From the NCBI GenBank assembly GCA_051867925.1, contig JBJDZI010000094.1, positions 50,926 through 114,925 of the forward strand: DNA of 64,000 nucleotides. Reading direction: 5' to 3'. The first letter of the stretch is position 1; the number at the start of each line of letters is the position of its first letter. Source of the stretch: CAKSQF01 sp051867925. Its GTDB lineage: Bacteria; Bacillota; Clostridia; Oscillospirales; CAG-272. Position numbers and translations under genes: made by a program. Below are positions 51,473-59,933 of the stretch, one piece after another. The notes beneath the pieces were generated by a model. That model worked only from the letters and a program-made list of their open reading frames with translations. It did no database searches and was not told where the DNA came from.

Positions 51473-53296
51473 TCAAACGGTTCTTCTTCTGCGGGTATAC
51501 AGAATACATCCGCCCAAGGTCACCATCAAAGGCACAGCGACGAGCCAAAGGGGGTCGCCGGTGGCGGGAGCCGTCTCGACAGGAGTATCAGGTTGCGGAA
51601 ATTCCGTGAAGGTCAACGTGGATTCATCCACCGGCTCGGTGATATCGATATAGTCGATGACAAAGCCGGTCTTTTCCATATTGCCGTCATCGCGGGCGGC
51701 AACCAGCTTGAAGGTGATGATATTCTCGCCCTCCACGAAGTCGGCGTTGCCCAACACTACGGAGCGCAGACCGTTCTCTGCGTTGACCTTGCCGCCTACA
51801 GTCAGTCCCGCCTTCTGAGAGATGAGACCGCCCACTTCTTTGCCGTTGACCAGCACCTGCACCACGGCATAGCTTTCGTTGTGGGAGCGCATCCGCCAGG
51901 TGATGCCGTAATTGCCCGCCTTAGCAATGTCCACGGTATAATTGACGGTAGCACCGATACCGCCGCTGCGGAAGAACGCCAGCTGACCGGATTTCGTATC
52001 CTCATAACCGCCCAGTTTCAGCGTCCATTTCCAATCGGTTGCGGAAGGATCGTCAGAGGTGGTCTTGCCGTTGGCGTCGGTCACGCTGAAGGGAGTGGAT
52101 TCTGCCTCGATGCGGATAGGAAGCGTGAAGACAGGATCGGTATCAGGATCAGGATCAGGATCGGTATCAGGATCAAGATCAGGGAACTCGGTGAAGGTCA
52201 GCGTAGACTCATCCACGGGTTCGGTCAGTTCGATGTAGTCGATGACAAATCCCGTCTTTGCCATATCGCCGTCGTCGCGGGCGCCCACCAATTTGAAAGT
52301 AACGATATTCTCTCCCTTTGCAAAATCGGCGTTGCCCAGCACCACGGAGCGCAGTCCGTTCTCTGCGTTGACCTTGCCGCCTACGGTCAATCCCGCCTTC
52401 TGAGAGATGAGACCGCCCACCTCTTCGCCGTTGACCAGCACCTGTACAGTGGCATAGGTATCGTAGTAAGAGCGCATTCTCCAGGTAATGCCGTAATTGC
52501 CCGCCTCGGGGATAGTGACGGTATAATCCACCGTGCCGCCGATGCCGCCGCTGCGGAAAAATGCCAGTTGACCGGACTTTTGATCGTCGTAGCCGTTCAG
52601 TTTCAGCGTCCATTTCCAATCGGTTGCGGAGGTGTCGTTGGTAGTAGTCTTGCCGTTGGCGTCGGTCACGCTGAAAGGAGTGGACTCTGCCTCAATGCGG
52701 TAAGGGAGTTCAAACGCAGGCTCCTCTTCCTCAGAAGCGGAAAGACGGATATAGTCTACGGTAAAGGCAGTATTCTTTTCGGAAGGACCTGCAGCTACCA
52801 GTTCAAAGGTGACGGTGTTCTTACCTGCTGTAAACGATGCCCTGCCGAGACTCACTTCCCGAACTGTATTCTCTACGTTGACAGCACCGCCGACGGTGTC
52901 GCCGCCCTTTTGGGAAACGGGAGTGCCCAGCGCCGTTCCGTTCACGTAAACCTGCACGGTGGAGTAGCTGTCCGAGTTGGGACGGTACGCCCAGAACACG
53001 TCGAAATCGCCCGCCTGCTCCAGCTGGATTTCGTAAGTCACGGTACCGCCTATGCCGCCGCTACGGAAATAGGGCAATGTGCCGGACACGTTCGAGGCAC
53101 CTTTCAAAGCCATGGTAAACGCCCATTTGCTGGCGTTACTCTCTGTAGCGGTTACCCCTTCGCTGTCAGTGACCGAAAAGGGGGTGGATTCGCCCTCGAA
53201 TTTCAGATCGGTGTTCTCTGCATCTGCGAAAATGGTGATGCTGAGTCCCGTCACCACGAAGGCAAGGGTCAAAAGGATGGAAATCAGTTTTTTCAT
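51473..53296 (-). CDS. Wall-anchored protein with three carbohydrate-binding-like modules
   Basis: 607 aa. Signal peptide (1-24); three modules of about 160 residues (about 30-185, 195-355, 380-540) each opening with F/I-E-(A/G)-E-S-T-P-F-S-V-T-D; linker DPDTDPDPDPDTDP between modules 2 and 3; C-terminal sorting signal with APATGDP, a helix and RRRRTV, so sortase attachment is likely. The modules look like CBM6/CBM35-type galactose-binding sandwiches, but this is by pattern only. Modules 2 and 3 are nearly identical over long stretches. No catalytic domain; probably a glycan adhesin or scaffold for the enzyme gene that follows it. Confidence 0.85.
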   Translation of the reverse strand: MKKLISILLTLAFVVTGLSITIFADAENTDLKFEGESTPFSVTDSEGVTATESNASKWAFTMALKGASNVSGTLPYFRSGGIGGTVTYEIQLEQAGDFDVFWAYRPNSDSYSTVQVYVNGTALGTPVSQKGGDTVGGAVNVENTVREVSLGRASFTAGKNTVTFELVAAGPSEKNTAFTVDYIRLSASEEEEPAFELPYRIEAESTPFSVTDANGKTTTNDTSATDWKWTLKLNGYDDQKSGQLAFFRSGGIGGTVDYTVTIPEAGNYGITWRMRSYYDTYATVQVLVNGEEVGGLISQKAGLTVGGKVNAENGLRSVVLGNADFAKGENIVTFKLVGARDDGDMAKTGFVIDYIELTEPVDESTLTFTEFPDLDPDTDPDPDPDTDPVFTLPIRIEAESTPFSVTDANGKTTSDDPSATDWKWTLKLGGYEDTKSGQLAFFRSGGIGATVNYTVDIAKAGNYGITWRMRSHNESYAVVQVLVNGKEVGGLISQKAGLTVGGKVNAENGLRSVVLGNADFVEGENIITFKLVAARDDGNMEKTGFVIDYIDITEPVDESTLTFTEFPQPDTPVETAPATGDPLWLVAVPLMVTLGGCILYTRRRRTV

Positions 53297-53364
53297 TCGA
53301 ATAACTTCCTTTCGTGAAATCATCAGTTCTGCCACCATGCGGCGATTCATGGGTGCATTTCTTC

Positions 53365-53391
53365 ATTATTATTATAAATTGATTTTGTCAA
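53365..53391 (-). promoter_or_regulatory. Possible promoter of the surface-protein operon
   Basis: On the minus strand TTGACA (53386-53391) followed at 15-17 bp by an AT-rich AATAAT/TAATGA stretch. The rest of the gap 53297-53569 is AT-rich, with nothing else recognised apart from the terminator at 53522. Confidence 0.45.
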
Positions 53392-53521
53392 GATTTCAAT
53401 ATTATTTTCTTTGCATTTCTTGCATTTAACTACGATTTTTGTTCTCTTTTCTCTATTTTGCACAAATATAGCGTTTCTTGATTGTGTGTTTTAACCATAT
53501 CTAATTCCGCCCTTCCCCACT

Positions 53522-53553
53522 AAAAATCGGCAGAGGACAAGTCCTCTGCCGAT
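53522..53553 (-). terminator. Terminator of the GLUG lipoprotein gene
   Basis: ATCGGCAGAGGAC and GTCCTCTGCCGAT form a 13-bp perfect stem (53526-53553) followed by TTTTT on the minus strand. Confidence 0.9.
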
Positions 53554-53569
53554 GGCATACTGATTCGAT

Positions 53570-54646
53570 TTAGTGCAGTGTTGTACCGATCGCCCCGCCT
53601 GCGACGCCGCCCAGTGCGATGCCCTCGCCCTTATAAGCCAAAACGTCGGCGGTGGGATTTGCGTGAACCTTGCAATTCGCTTGGGAATTGCTTCCCTCGA
53701 TGGAAAGGGTGCCGTCCGCCTCCAGCACGCCTACCAGCGTGCCGGTGTTGAACATGACGTTAGCGGAGGTATCCACAACACAAGCGGAGCTGACCGTACA
53801 AGCGGTCACGGCAGAGGTGCCGCTGACTCTGCCCGCGATGGGTGCGGCGTAGCCGGTAAAACCCTGATTGTAGTTGACGTTTGCGGGGACGGTCACATCC
53901 ACGTTGTTGAGCGTCACGCCCTGCACCAAGCCGCCGTTCAGATAGCCCACCAGACCGCCGATGTACATCTGATAGTTCTTGTTAAAACTGCAATTGATGT
54001 TCAGCGAGCTGTCGGACAGCGTCAGATCCTTCACCACACCGCCTTCGTCCAGTTCCAGCACCAAAAGTGTCACCGTACCTCTGGCGTAGCGATTGTAAGT
54101 GCCGTCGGGCAGATCTTCCAATACATAGGAGCCTACCTTGTCCGCGTTGGGCATATTTCCGCCGCCGTTTGCCATCACGAAGGTCCAGTTCAGATTTTTG
54201 ATGGTATGCCCTGCGCCGTTGAAGATTCCGCTGTAACGGTACAACGGTTCGTAAGCCCCCACGTCTGCGTAGCCGGTCAGATCAATGTCAGCGGTCAGGG
54301 TAATATTGGTATCCACAGCGGCATCACCCTTATTGATGGCGTCGATGGCGGCGATCAGCTGGTTCGCATCTCCGACGGTAAAGCCGTCCGTTTCAGCAGG
54401 CTTGTCCTCGGTCTGGGGTTTGTCGGTCACCTCGGGTGCATCGGTGGCAGGGGTATCGGTGGTCACCTTGTCCAAAATGGGATTTTTGGTTGTGGTGGCG
54501 GGATCGTCGGAAGAGGGCGTGGTGCTGATAGGAGCAGGCGCGCCCGTGGTACTCACCGCTTCGGTGGCGGGATCGTCGGTTGCAGAGCAGGAAGCCAGTG
54601 GCAGAGTCAACAGAAGCGCCGCCAGCAGCAGAGACAGTTTTTTCAT
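53570..54646 (-). CDS. Lipoprotein with GLUG-like motifs
   Basis: 358 aa. Signal peptide ends LASC (Cys20), then a Thr/Pro/Asp-rich tether of about 75 residues, then a beta-rich domain with GLUG-type motifs: YRYSGIFNGAGHTIKNLNW and GGLVGYLNGGLVQGVTLNN. GLUG motifs occur in surface adhesins and in IgA-peptidase-like proteins of gut bacteria, but no function follows. It has its own promoter and terminator. Confidence 0.78.
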   Translation of the reverse strand: MKKLSLLLAALLLTLPLASCSATDDPATEAVSTTGAPAPISTTPSSDDPATTTKNPILDKVTTDTPATDAPEVTDKPQTEDKPAETDGFTVGDANQLIAAIDAINKGDAAVDTNITLTADIDLTGYADVGAYEPLYRYSGIFNGAGHTIKNLNWTFVMANGGGNMPNADKVGSYVLEDLPDGTYNRYARGTVTLLVLELDEGGVVKDLTLSDSSLNINCSFNKNYQMYIGGLVGYLNGGLVQGVTLNNVDVTVPANVNYNQGFTGYAAPIAGRVSGTSAVTACTVSSACVVDTSANVMFNTGTLVGVLEADGTLSIEGSNSQANCKVHANPTADVLAYKGEGIALGGVAGGAIGTTLH

Positions 54647-54688
54647 CGCGGAAATTCTCCTTTTTGGTTCGATTGGGAAATTTGCTTC

Positions 54689-54717
54689 ATTATATCATAT
54701 AAATCGGCGGGTGTAAA
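54689..54717 (-). promoter_or_regulatory. Promoter of the GLUG lipoprotein gene
   Basis: On the minus strand TTTACA (54712-54717), 17-bp spacer, TATAAT (54689-54694). Confidence 0.75.
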
Positions 54718-54811
54718 GATGTTATGGCTTCCTTTTCCCAAAATGCGCAAAATCTTGGACTGCCGTGGGACAAACACAAACCGCCGATCCGAGAGACTCC
54801 CGAATCGGCGG

Positions 54812-54863
54812 GTGCAAAGAGCAAGTGCAAAGAGCAAGTGCAAAGAGCGGGTGCAAAGAGCCG
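54812..54863. repeat. Four tandem copies of a 13-bp repeat
   Basis: GTGCAAAGAGCAA repeated four times (last two bases AA, AA, GG, CC/GG). Preceded by AATCGGCGGGTGCAAAGA, which also occurs almost unchanged at 54701-54718 next to the lipoprotein promoter. Confidence 0.75.
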
Positions 54864-54880
54864 GCGCACGGGGCGCAATT

Positions 54881-56329
54881 CTATTCTTCGCGCACTGTTT
54901 CGGTTACTCTTCCATCGGCATCGATCATAACGCCGTCAGAGTGGAGTCTGAGCCAGTTCAGGATGTTACTGCCCATCTGTTTTCCCCCCACGAAGGAGGT
55001 CACGCACCCCTTCTGGAGCGCGGGAAGGAAGGTGTGCACCAGACTGCCGTCGGAGCGGATCTCCACCTTCAGCAGTCCCGTGCCGAGATCGTAATCGTTG
55101 AACCAGAAGTTTCCCAGATTATAGAAGATAGCCTTCCCCTTGTAATACTCAATCCCCTGCAATTGATGGGCGTGAGCGCCCACGATCAGGTCAGCCCCCG
55201 CGTCGATATACTCTCGGGCGGTGGAGACCTGCACATCTTCCGGTTCCGCCGAATACTCGGTTCCCCAGTGCACGCAGGCGATCACAAAATCGCTGTTTGC
55301 CTTTGCCTCGCGGATCACCTGCAAAAACTTCGCCGTGTCGTAACAGCGCAGGATACCGGGAGAGTCTGCGGTAGCCTCTGGCGTCATCTTGTGCTTTTCC
55401 GCCCGGCTGGCGGCAACGTAAGCGATCTTCCTGCCGTTTGCAATATAGTACATCGGCTTCATCGCTTCGTCTATATTGGCGCCGCCTCCCACGGAATCCA
55501 CATTATACTGCCTGAGCGCATCCAGCGTATCGAGAAAAGCATCCTTTCCGTAGTCGTACGCGTGATTGTTGGCAAGAGACACGATGTCCACCCCCAACGT
55601 ATTGTAGAGAGCGGTGTTTTGCACGGCGGCACGGAAGGTATAATACTTGTTCGCCAGCGGCGTACCGCGATTTGAGATGGTGAACTCGTTATTCAAAAAG
55701 GTAATGTCATCCGCTTGCATCTCGGCGATCAGCGCAGGATCGATGCAATCGGTGATGGGCAGTCCGTTTTTCGCCATATACTGCATAGGCAGATAATTGT
55801 CAGCAAGACAAATATCCCCTCCGAAGGTGAGAACGGTGGAATCGCCCGCCACTCCGGGCGTACCCGTACTGAGCAGACGGATGCGGCAATTCTCCTCCAC
55901 GGCGCGGGTGCCAAGATCCCGCAGGACGAAATAACTGTTGCCCGTGACCTCGTACCAGATCTCTCGGGAATAAGCCTGCTGGGACAGGTGGGACTGCAAT
56001 GCAAGCAGAACCTCCGTCCCAAAGGTGTCCGCCAGATAGTTCAGGATCTCCTCTAGATATTCGTCGGATTCCTGCTTCTGCTCCAGCAAGGTCAAGATCT
56101 CTCCGATCACCGTCTGCCCATCGGGGGAAGGTTCGGGCAAACTCTCCGACGGCTCTGTTGTCGTGGGAACAGTAGTGGTCGCAGTCGTTGAACCGGTCGT
56201 TGCGGCGGGAGATGCCGAGGTCAGTGCAGCGGTGACCGTCTGCAAAGCGGCAGGATCGCTTATACAGCCGCACAGCAGCGACAGGAGCAGAGCGGCGGCG
56301 ATCAGAATCCGATAATGCTTGTATTTCAT
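54881..56329 (-). CDS. CapA-family lipoprotein (metallophosphatase fold)
   Basis: 482 aa. Signal peptide ends LLCGC, with a lipid-anchored Cys near 22, a Thr/Ser-rich tether (about 30-70), a small helical region (about 75-135), and a PGA_cap domain (about 165-470): LTFGGDICLADNY, FLNNEFTISNRG, SLANNHAYDYGKD, VIACVHWGTEY, VGAHAHQLQGIEYYKGKAIFYNLGNFWF. CapA-like proteins are tied to poly-gamma-glutamate capsule synthesis, but no capB or capC is here, so the role is open. It starts 10 bp after polA in the same direction. Confidence 0.9.
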   Translation of the reverse strand: MKYKHYRILIAAALLLSLLCGCISDPAALQTVTAALTSASPAATTGSTTATTTVPTTTEPSESLPEPSPDGQTVIGEILTLLEQKQESDEYLEEILNYLADTFGTEVLLALQSHLSQQAYSREIWYEVTGNSYFVLRDLGTRAVEENCRIRLLSTGTPGVAGDSTVLTFGGDICLADNYLPMQYMAKNGLPITDCIDPALIAEMQADDITFLNNEFTISNRGTPLANKYYTFRAAVQNTALYNTLGVDIVSLANNHAYDYGKDAFLDTLDALRQYNVDSVGGGANIDEAMKPMYYIANGRKIAYVAASRAEKHKMTPEATADSPGILRCYDTAKFLQVIREAKANSDFVIACVHWGTEYSAEPEDVQVSTAREYIDAGADLIVGAHAHQLQGIEYYKGKAIFYNLGNFWFNDYDLGTGLLKVEIRSDGSLVHTFLPALQKGCVTSFVGGKQMGSNILNWLRLHSDGVMIDADGRVTETVREE

Positions 56330-56339
56330 TAATTTCTCC

Positions 56340-58883
56340 TCACTTGCACTCGTACCAGGTCTTGCCGCAGGACACCTCTGCTGTCAGAGGAACCAGCGCG
56401 TCAAATGCCCGCTCCATTTCCTCTTTCAAGAGAGCAGCGGCGGCTTCCGCACAATCGTCGCGCACCTCAAGGATCAATTCGTCGTGAACCTGGAGGATCA
56501 GTTTGGCATCCATCTCCGATCGGGAGAGCGCATCCTCCACGCGGATCATCGCCACCTTGATGATGTCGGCGGCAGAGCCTTGAATGGGGGAGTTCATTGC
56601 CACCCGCTCGCCGAAGGCGCGCATCATGGCTTTGGAGGAGGTCAGTTCGGGGATATACCGCCGTCTGCCGAAGAGGGTTTTGACGAAGCCCTTCTCCTTC
56701 CCTTCCTCGATGGTGGAATGCAGGTAAGCATCCACCCCGCTGTAAGTCTCTTTGTAAGAGCGGATATATTCACCCGCCTGATATTTGGTGATTCCCAGAT
56801 CCTGTGCCAGAGCAAAGTCCGAAATGCCGTACACGATACCGAAGTTCACCGCCTTCGCCCGTTTCCGCAGTTCGGGCGTGACCTCTGCTTCGGGCACACC
56901 GAAGACTTGGGACGCGGTGACGGTGTGGATGTCGGTACCTTTGCGGAAGGCGTCGATCATAATGGGATCGCCCGCACAGTGCGCCAGCAGGCGAAGTTCG
57001 ATCTGCGAATAGTCGGCGTCCACCAGGGTGTAGCCCTCCCGTGCCACGAAAGCGCGGCGCAGTTCCCTGCCCAGTTCGGTGCGGATGGGGATATTCTGCA
57101 GGTTCGGCTCGGTAGAGGAGAGCCGTCCCGTAGCGGTCAGTGCCTGCTTGAAGGTGGTGTGAACCCGCCCCTCCATATCAGCCACCGCCAACAAGCCCTC
57201 CGCATAGGTGGAGCGGAGTTTGGTCACCTGACGGTAGTCGAGGATCAGATCAATGATGGGATGGATAGGGCGCAGTTTCTCCAAAACCTCCGCATTGGTG
57301 GAGTAGCCCGTCTTGGTTTTCTTGAAAAAGGGGAGTTTCAGTTCATCGAACAGTACCTCCCCCAGTTGTTTGGGAGAATTGATGTTGAACTCGTGTCCCG
57401 CCATACGGTAGATCTCCGCCATATCGCCTGCGGCGGCGATCTCCAGCGCAACCGAAAACGCCTGCAGGGCGTTCCGATCCACCAAAAAGCCCCGATTTTC
57501 CATATTGTACAGGACTCTCGCCAGCGGAAATTCCATGGTTTCGTAAAGGTTCAGACATTCGTCTGCCTTCATGCGGGCGGTCAGCGGCTCGATCAGCTGA
57601 CGGATCGCCTCGGCACTCTCGGTGGGCGCGCCCAGATAGGCTCCCGCAATCTTGGCAAGGGAGGGCGTACTGTCGGAGGAATTGATGACATACGCCGCCA
57701 GCAAAACATCGAATGAGCAACGGAAGGATGCCGCATCAAAGTGCGGCAGAATCTCGTCCAGCGTATGCAGGAGCGTTTTCAGATCGTACACCGCAAAGGA
57801 AAGGTCGGTCTCTTTCAGCCAGTCGGCGATTTGTTCCAGCGTGTCGCCTGCAAGCAGACCTTCCCCCAGCGCACAGGAGAGACAGCGATTGCCGTCGCAA
57901 ACCTCGATGGCATCATCGGTCAGCCACAGCGCCACAGGAGCAGTGAGACCTGCCGTCACCAGCAGATCGGCGGTGACCGCCTCCACGGGCATCTCCTCTG
58001 CCGCCTCGGCAGCGGGGAGATCCGCGTCCAGTCCCATCCGTTTGATGTAGCCTGCAAACTCCAGTTCTGCAAACAGGGAGCGAAGGGCGGCTCGATCAGG
58101 GGCTTTCATCACCAGTGCTTCGGGTGCAAAATCCAGCGGCATATCGCGAACGATCCGCGCCAGTTTTTGCGACAGATACGCCTGCTCCTTCTGCCGGCGA
58201 AGATTGGTCAGCACCTTCTCGCTTGCCTTCACCTCGTCGATGTGGGCGTAGATCCCATCCAGACTGCCGTAGGCGGCGATCAGTTTGGCGGCGGTTTTCT
58301 CTCCCACCCCCGCAACGCCGGGGATATTGTCGGACGAATCGCCCATCAGGGCTTTCATATCCACGAACTGCTCCACCCGCACGCCGTAATCGGCTTGGAA
58401 GCGGTCAGGCGTATAGGGGACATTCTCGTTGTTTTTGGCAAGGAGAACGGTAGTCTTTTCGGAGATAAGTTGCAGGCTGTCCCGGTCGCCGGTGAGGATG
58501 AAGCACTCCCCGCCGTCCTTTTCCCAAAGAGCGGAGAGGGTACCCAGCCAGTCGTCCGCCTCATAGCCTTCCTTCTCCAGGATGGGAATGCCCATGGCGT
58601 GCAAAAATCGTTTGGCATAGGGGAATTGCATCAACAGTTCGGGGGGCGTGCCGTGCCGCCCCGCCTTATATCCGTCGTACATTTTGTGGCGGAAGGTGGG
58701 CGCATGAACGTCAAACGCCACCGCAACGGCATCGGGCTTCAGCGCGTCCAATTGACTGAGCAGAACGTTCACGAAGCCGTAAACGGCATGAGTAAACACG
58801 CCCGCGGAATTGGTCAGCGGACGCACGCCGAAGTATTGGCGGTTCAGAATCGAGTTGCCGTCGATCAGCAGAAGTTTTTTCAT
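56340..58883 (-). CDS. polA: DNA polymerase I
   Basis: 847 aa. 5'-3' exonuclease domain (about 1-290: LLIDGNSILNRQYFGV, ALMGDSSDNIPGVAGVGEKTA), a degenerate 3'-5' exonuclease domain (about 295-470) without the FDTET metal site, and a family A polymerase domain (about 480-847) with motif A VDADYSQIELRLLAH, motif B KRAKAVNFGIVYGIS and motif C LQVHDELILEV. It removes RNA primers and fills gaps; proofreading is probably absent, as in Taq and Bst enzymes. Start ATG follows GAAGAGGTCTTCCT. Confidence 0.97.
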   Translation of the reverse strand: MKKLLLIDGNSILNRQYFGVRPLTNSAGVFTHAVYGFVNVLLSQLDALKPDAVAVAFDVHAPTFRHKMYDGYKAGRHGTPPELLMQFPYAKRFLHAMGIPILEKEGYEADDWLGTLSALWEKDGGECFILTGDRDSLQLISEKTTVLLAKNNENVPYTPDRFQADYGVRVEQFVDMKALMGDSSDNIPGVAGVGEKTAAKLIAAYGSLDGIYAHIDEVKASEKVLTNLRRQKEQAYLSQKLARIVRDMPLDFAPEALVMKAPDRAALRSLFAELEFAGYIKRMGLDADLPAAEAAEEMPVEAVTADLLVTAGLTAPVALWLTDDAIEVCDGNRCLSCALGEGLLAGDTLEQIADWLKETDLSFAVYDLKTLLHTLDEILPHFDAASFRCSFDVLLAAYVINSSDSTPSLAKIAGAYLGAPTESAEAIRQLIEPLTARMKADECLNLYETMEFPLARVLYNMENRGFLVDRNALQAFSVALEIAAAGDMAEIYRMAGHEFNINSPKQLGEVLFDELKLPFFKKTKTGYSTNAEVLEKLRPIHPIIDLILDYRQVTKLRSTYAEGLLAVADMEGRVHTTFKQALTATGRLSSTEPNLQNIPIRTELGRELRRAFVAREGYTLVDADYSQIELRLLAHCAGDPIMIDAFRKGTDIHTVTASQVFGVPEAEVTPELRKRAKAVNFGIVYGISDFALAQDLGITKYQAGEYIRSYKETYSGVDAYLHSTIEEGKEKGFVKTLFGRRRYIPELTSSKAMMRAFGERVAMNSPIQGSAADIIKVAMIRVEDALSRSEMDAKLILQVHDELILEVRDDCAEAAAALLKEEMERAFDALVPLTAEVSCGKTWYECK

Positions 58884-59056
58884 AGGAAGACCTCTTCATC
58901 GGATAGATAATTTTATTGTACCACATTTTCAGACAAATGGGTAGACTTTTTTGAAAAAATATGAAAAAAGTAGCCGCCAAACGCACCAAGCACCCTTTGA
59001 TCAGTACCAACCCACTGAAAGTTTCGGTAAGTTGTTTGTTATTTTTGTCATTTCTA

Positions 59057-59085
59057 TTGACAAACACGAACTGTTGTTATATACT
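59057..59085 (+). promoter_or_regulatory. Promoter of the DUF6514 gene
   Basis: TTGACA (59057-59062), 17-bp spacer, TATACT (59080-59085). Confidence 0.82.
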
Positions 59086-59137
59086 ATTTTTGCCATTTAA
59101 GGGAATTATTGTTATTTCATACAGGAGAAGAAAGAAG

Positions 59138-59368
59138 ATGAGGTATACTTATCGCGTGCGGGAAGATCGCCTAAGGGATGAAGAAGGGGTGGAGCATAAG
59201 GTCTACGGCATCGAAGTGCTCAGCGAGGCGGGCGAATTGCTTCCGGAGTATACGATCCCCGATCTGTTTTGTCAGCGGGAACCGGCGGAAGGGCTTGCAT
59301 CGCTCTGCACCGAACTACAGCTGGAGCCGATCCATCTCGCCGCCGTAGCCGAGGACACGCTGGTATAG
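59138..59368 (+). CDS. Small DUF6514-like protein
   Basis: 76 aa, opens MRYTYRVREDRLRDEEG and contains VYGIEVLSEAGELLPEYTIPDLF; this fits the short DUF6514 proteins of clostridia, whose role is unknown. The ATG follows ACAGGAGAAGAAAGAAG. Its own consensus promoter lies 50 bp upstream, so it is probably well expressed despite its size. Confidence 0.72.
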   Translation: MRYTYRVREDRLRDEEGVEHKVYGIEVLSEAGELLPEYTIPDLFCQREPAEGLASLCTELQLEPIHLAAVAEDTLV

Positions 59369-59395
59369 AGAGAGCCGCTGAAAACAAAAAAACAC

Positions 59396-59447
59396 GTACC
59401 CCCAACCGAGCGCAAGTATTCTGACCTGCTTTCGATTGGGGGCGTGT
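59396..59447 (+). terminator. Hairpin after the DUF6514 gene
   Basis: A CCCCCAA/TTGGGGG stem bounds a GAGCGCAAGTATTC segment. Shares the GCGCAAG feature of the structure at 13380. Terminator role is inferred. Confidence 0.4.
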
Positions 59448-59456
59448 CCATTGAAT

Positions 59457-59499
59457 GAATTGTCGGCAAAGGCACAAAAAGTGCCTTTGCCGACAATTC
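59457..59499. repeat. 19-bp perfect hairpin with AAAAA loop
   Basis: 59457-59475 (GAATTGTCGGCAAAGGCAC) pairs without mismatch with 59481-59499. Lies between convergent genes; the A5 loop reads T5 on the minus strand, but there is no U-tract after the stem. Confidence 0.7.
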
Positions 59500-59544
59500 A
59501 AGCCGGATATATGTATATATTCCGACCAGTCGTATTGGATTAGA

Positions 59545-59772
59545 TTAGCCAACTTTGTAGCCGATATTTTTCGGCTTGGTAGGATCAAACATCAAATTGA
59601 AAATCGATGCAACCACACCGTAAATTCCGAAAGTTACAATAGACAGCAGGATGTAGCATCCGGTTCTGGAAACGAAGCCTTCAGGCTTCAAGGAAGTATG
59701 ATTGATGATAAGGCTTCCAATCCATCCAAGGAAAAATGTCAACAAAAAGCGCACGAGCTTGTTGTTATCCAT
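59545..59772 (-). CDS. TM2-like small membrane protein
   Basis: 75 aa, two hydrophobic helices (about 6-24 and 36-60) with NKLVRFLLTFFLGWIGSLIIN, a TM2-domain-like hairpin, and a short basic end. The ATG at 59772 follows GAAAGGAGGATACTGAT; the longer frame has no ribosome site. Function unknown. Confidence 0.78.
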   Translation of the reverse strand: MDNNKLVRFLLTFFLGWIGSLIINHTSLKPEGFVSRTGCYILLSIVTFGIYGVVASIFNLMFDPTKPKNIGYKVG

Positions 59773-59933
59773 ATCAGTATCCTCCTTTCTCAAAGATTGT
59801 GCCGGGAATTTATTCGGAGTCGACATATGCCGAATCTCTCGATTGTGATTGTAGCATATTCAGATGCTTTTGTCAATAGGCAAACAGGAAAAGAGACTCT
59901 TTTTTCAGATTCCTCTGAATCACCGTCGAAAAT

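Noticed and set aside
48527..53317. 1596-codon open frame on the plus strand opposite the two surface-protein genes
   Set aside because: It is the mirror of two well-supported genes with signal peptides and repeated modules; it arises from codon bias, as the other strand avoids stop codons. No ribosome site or domain.
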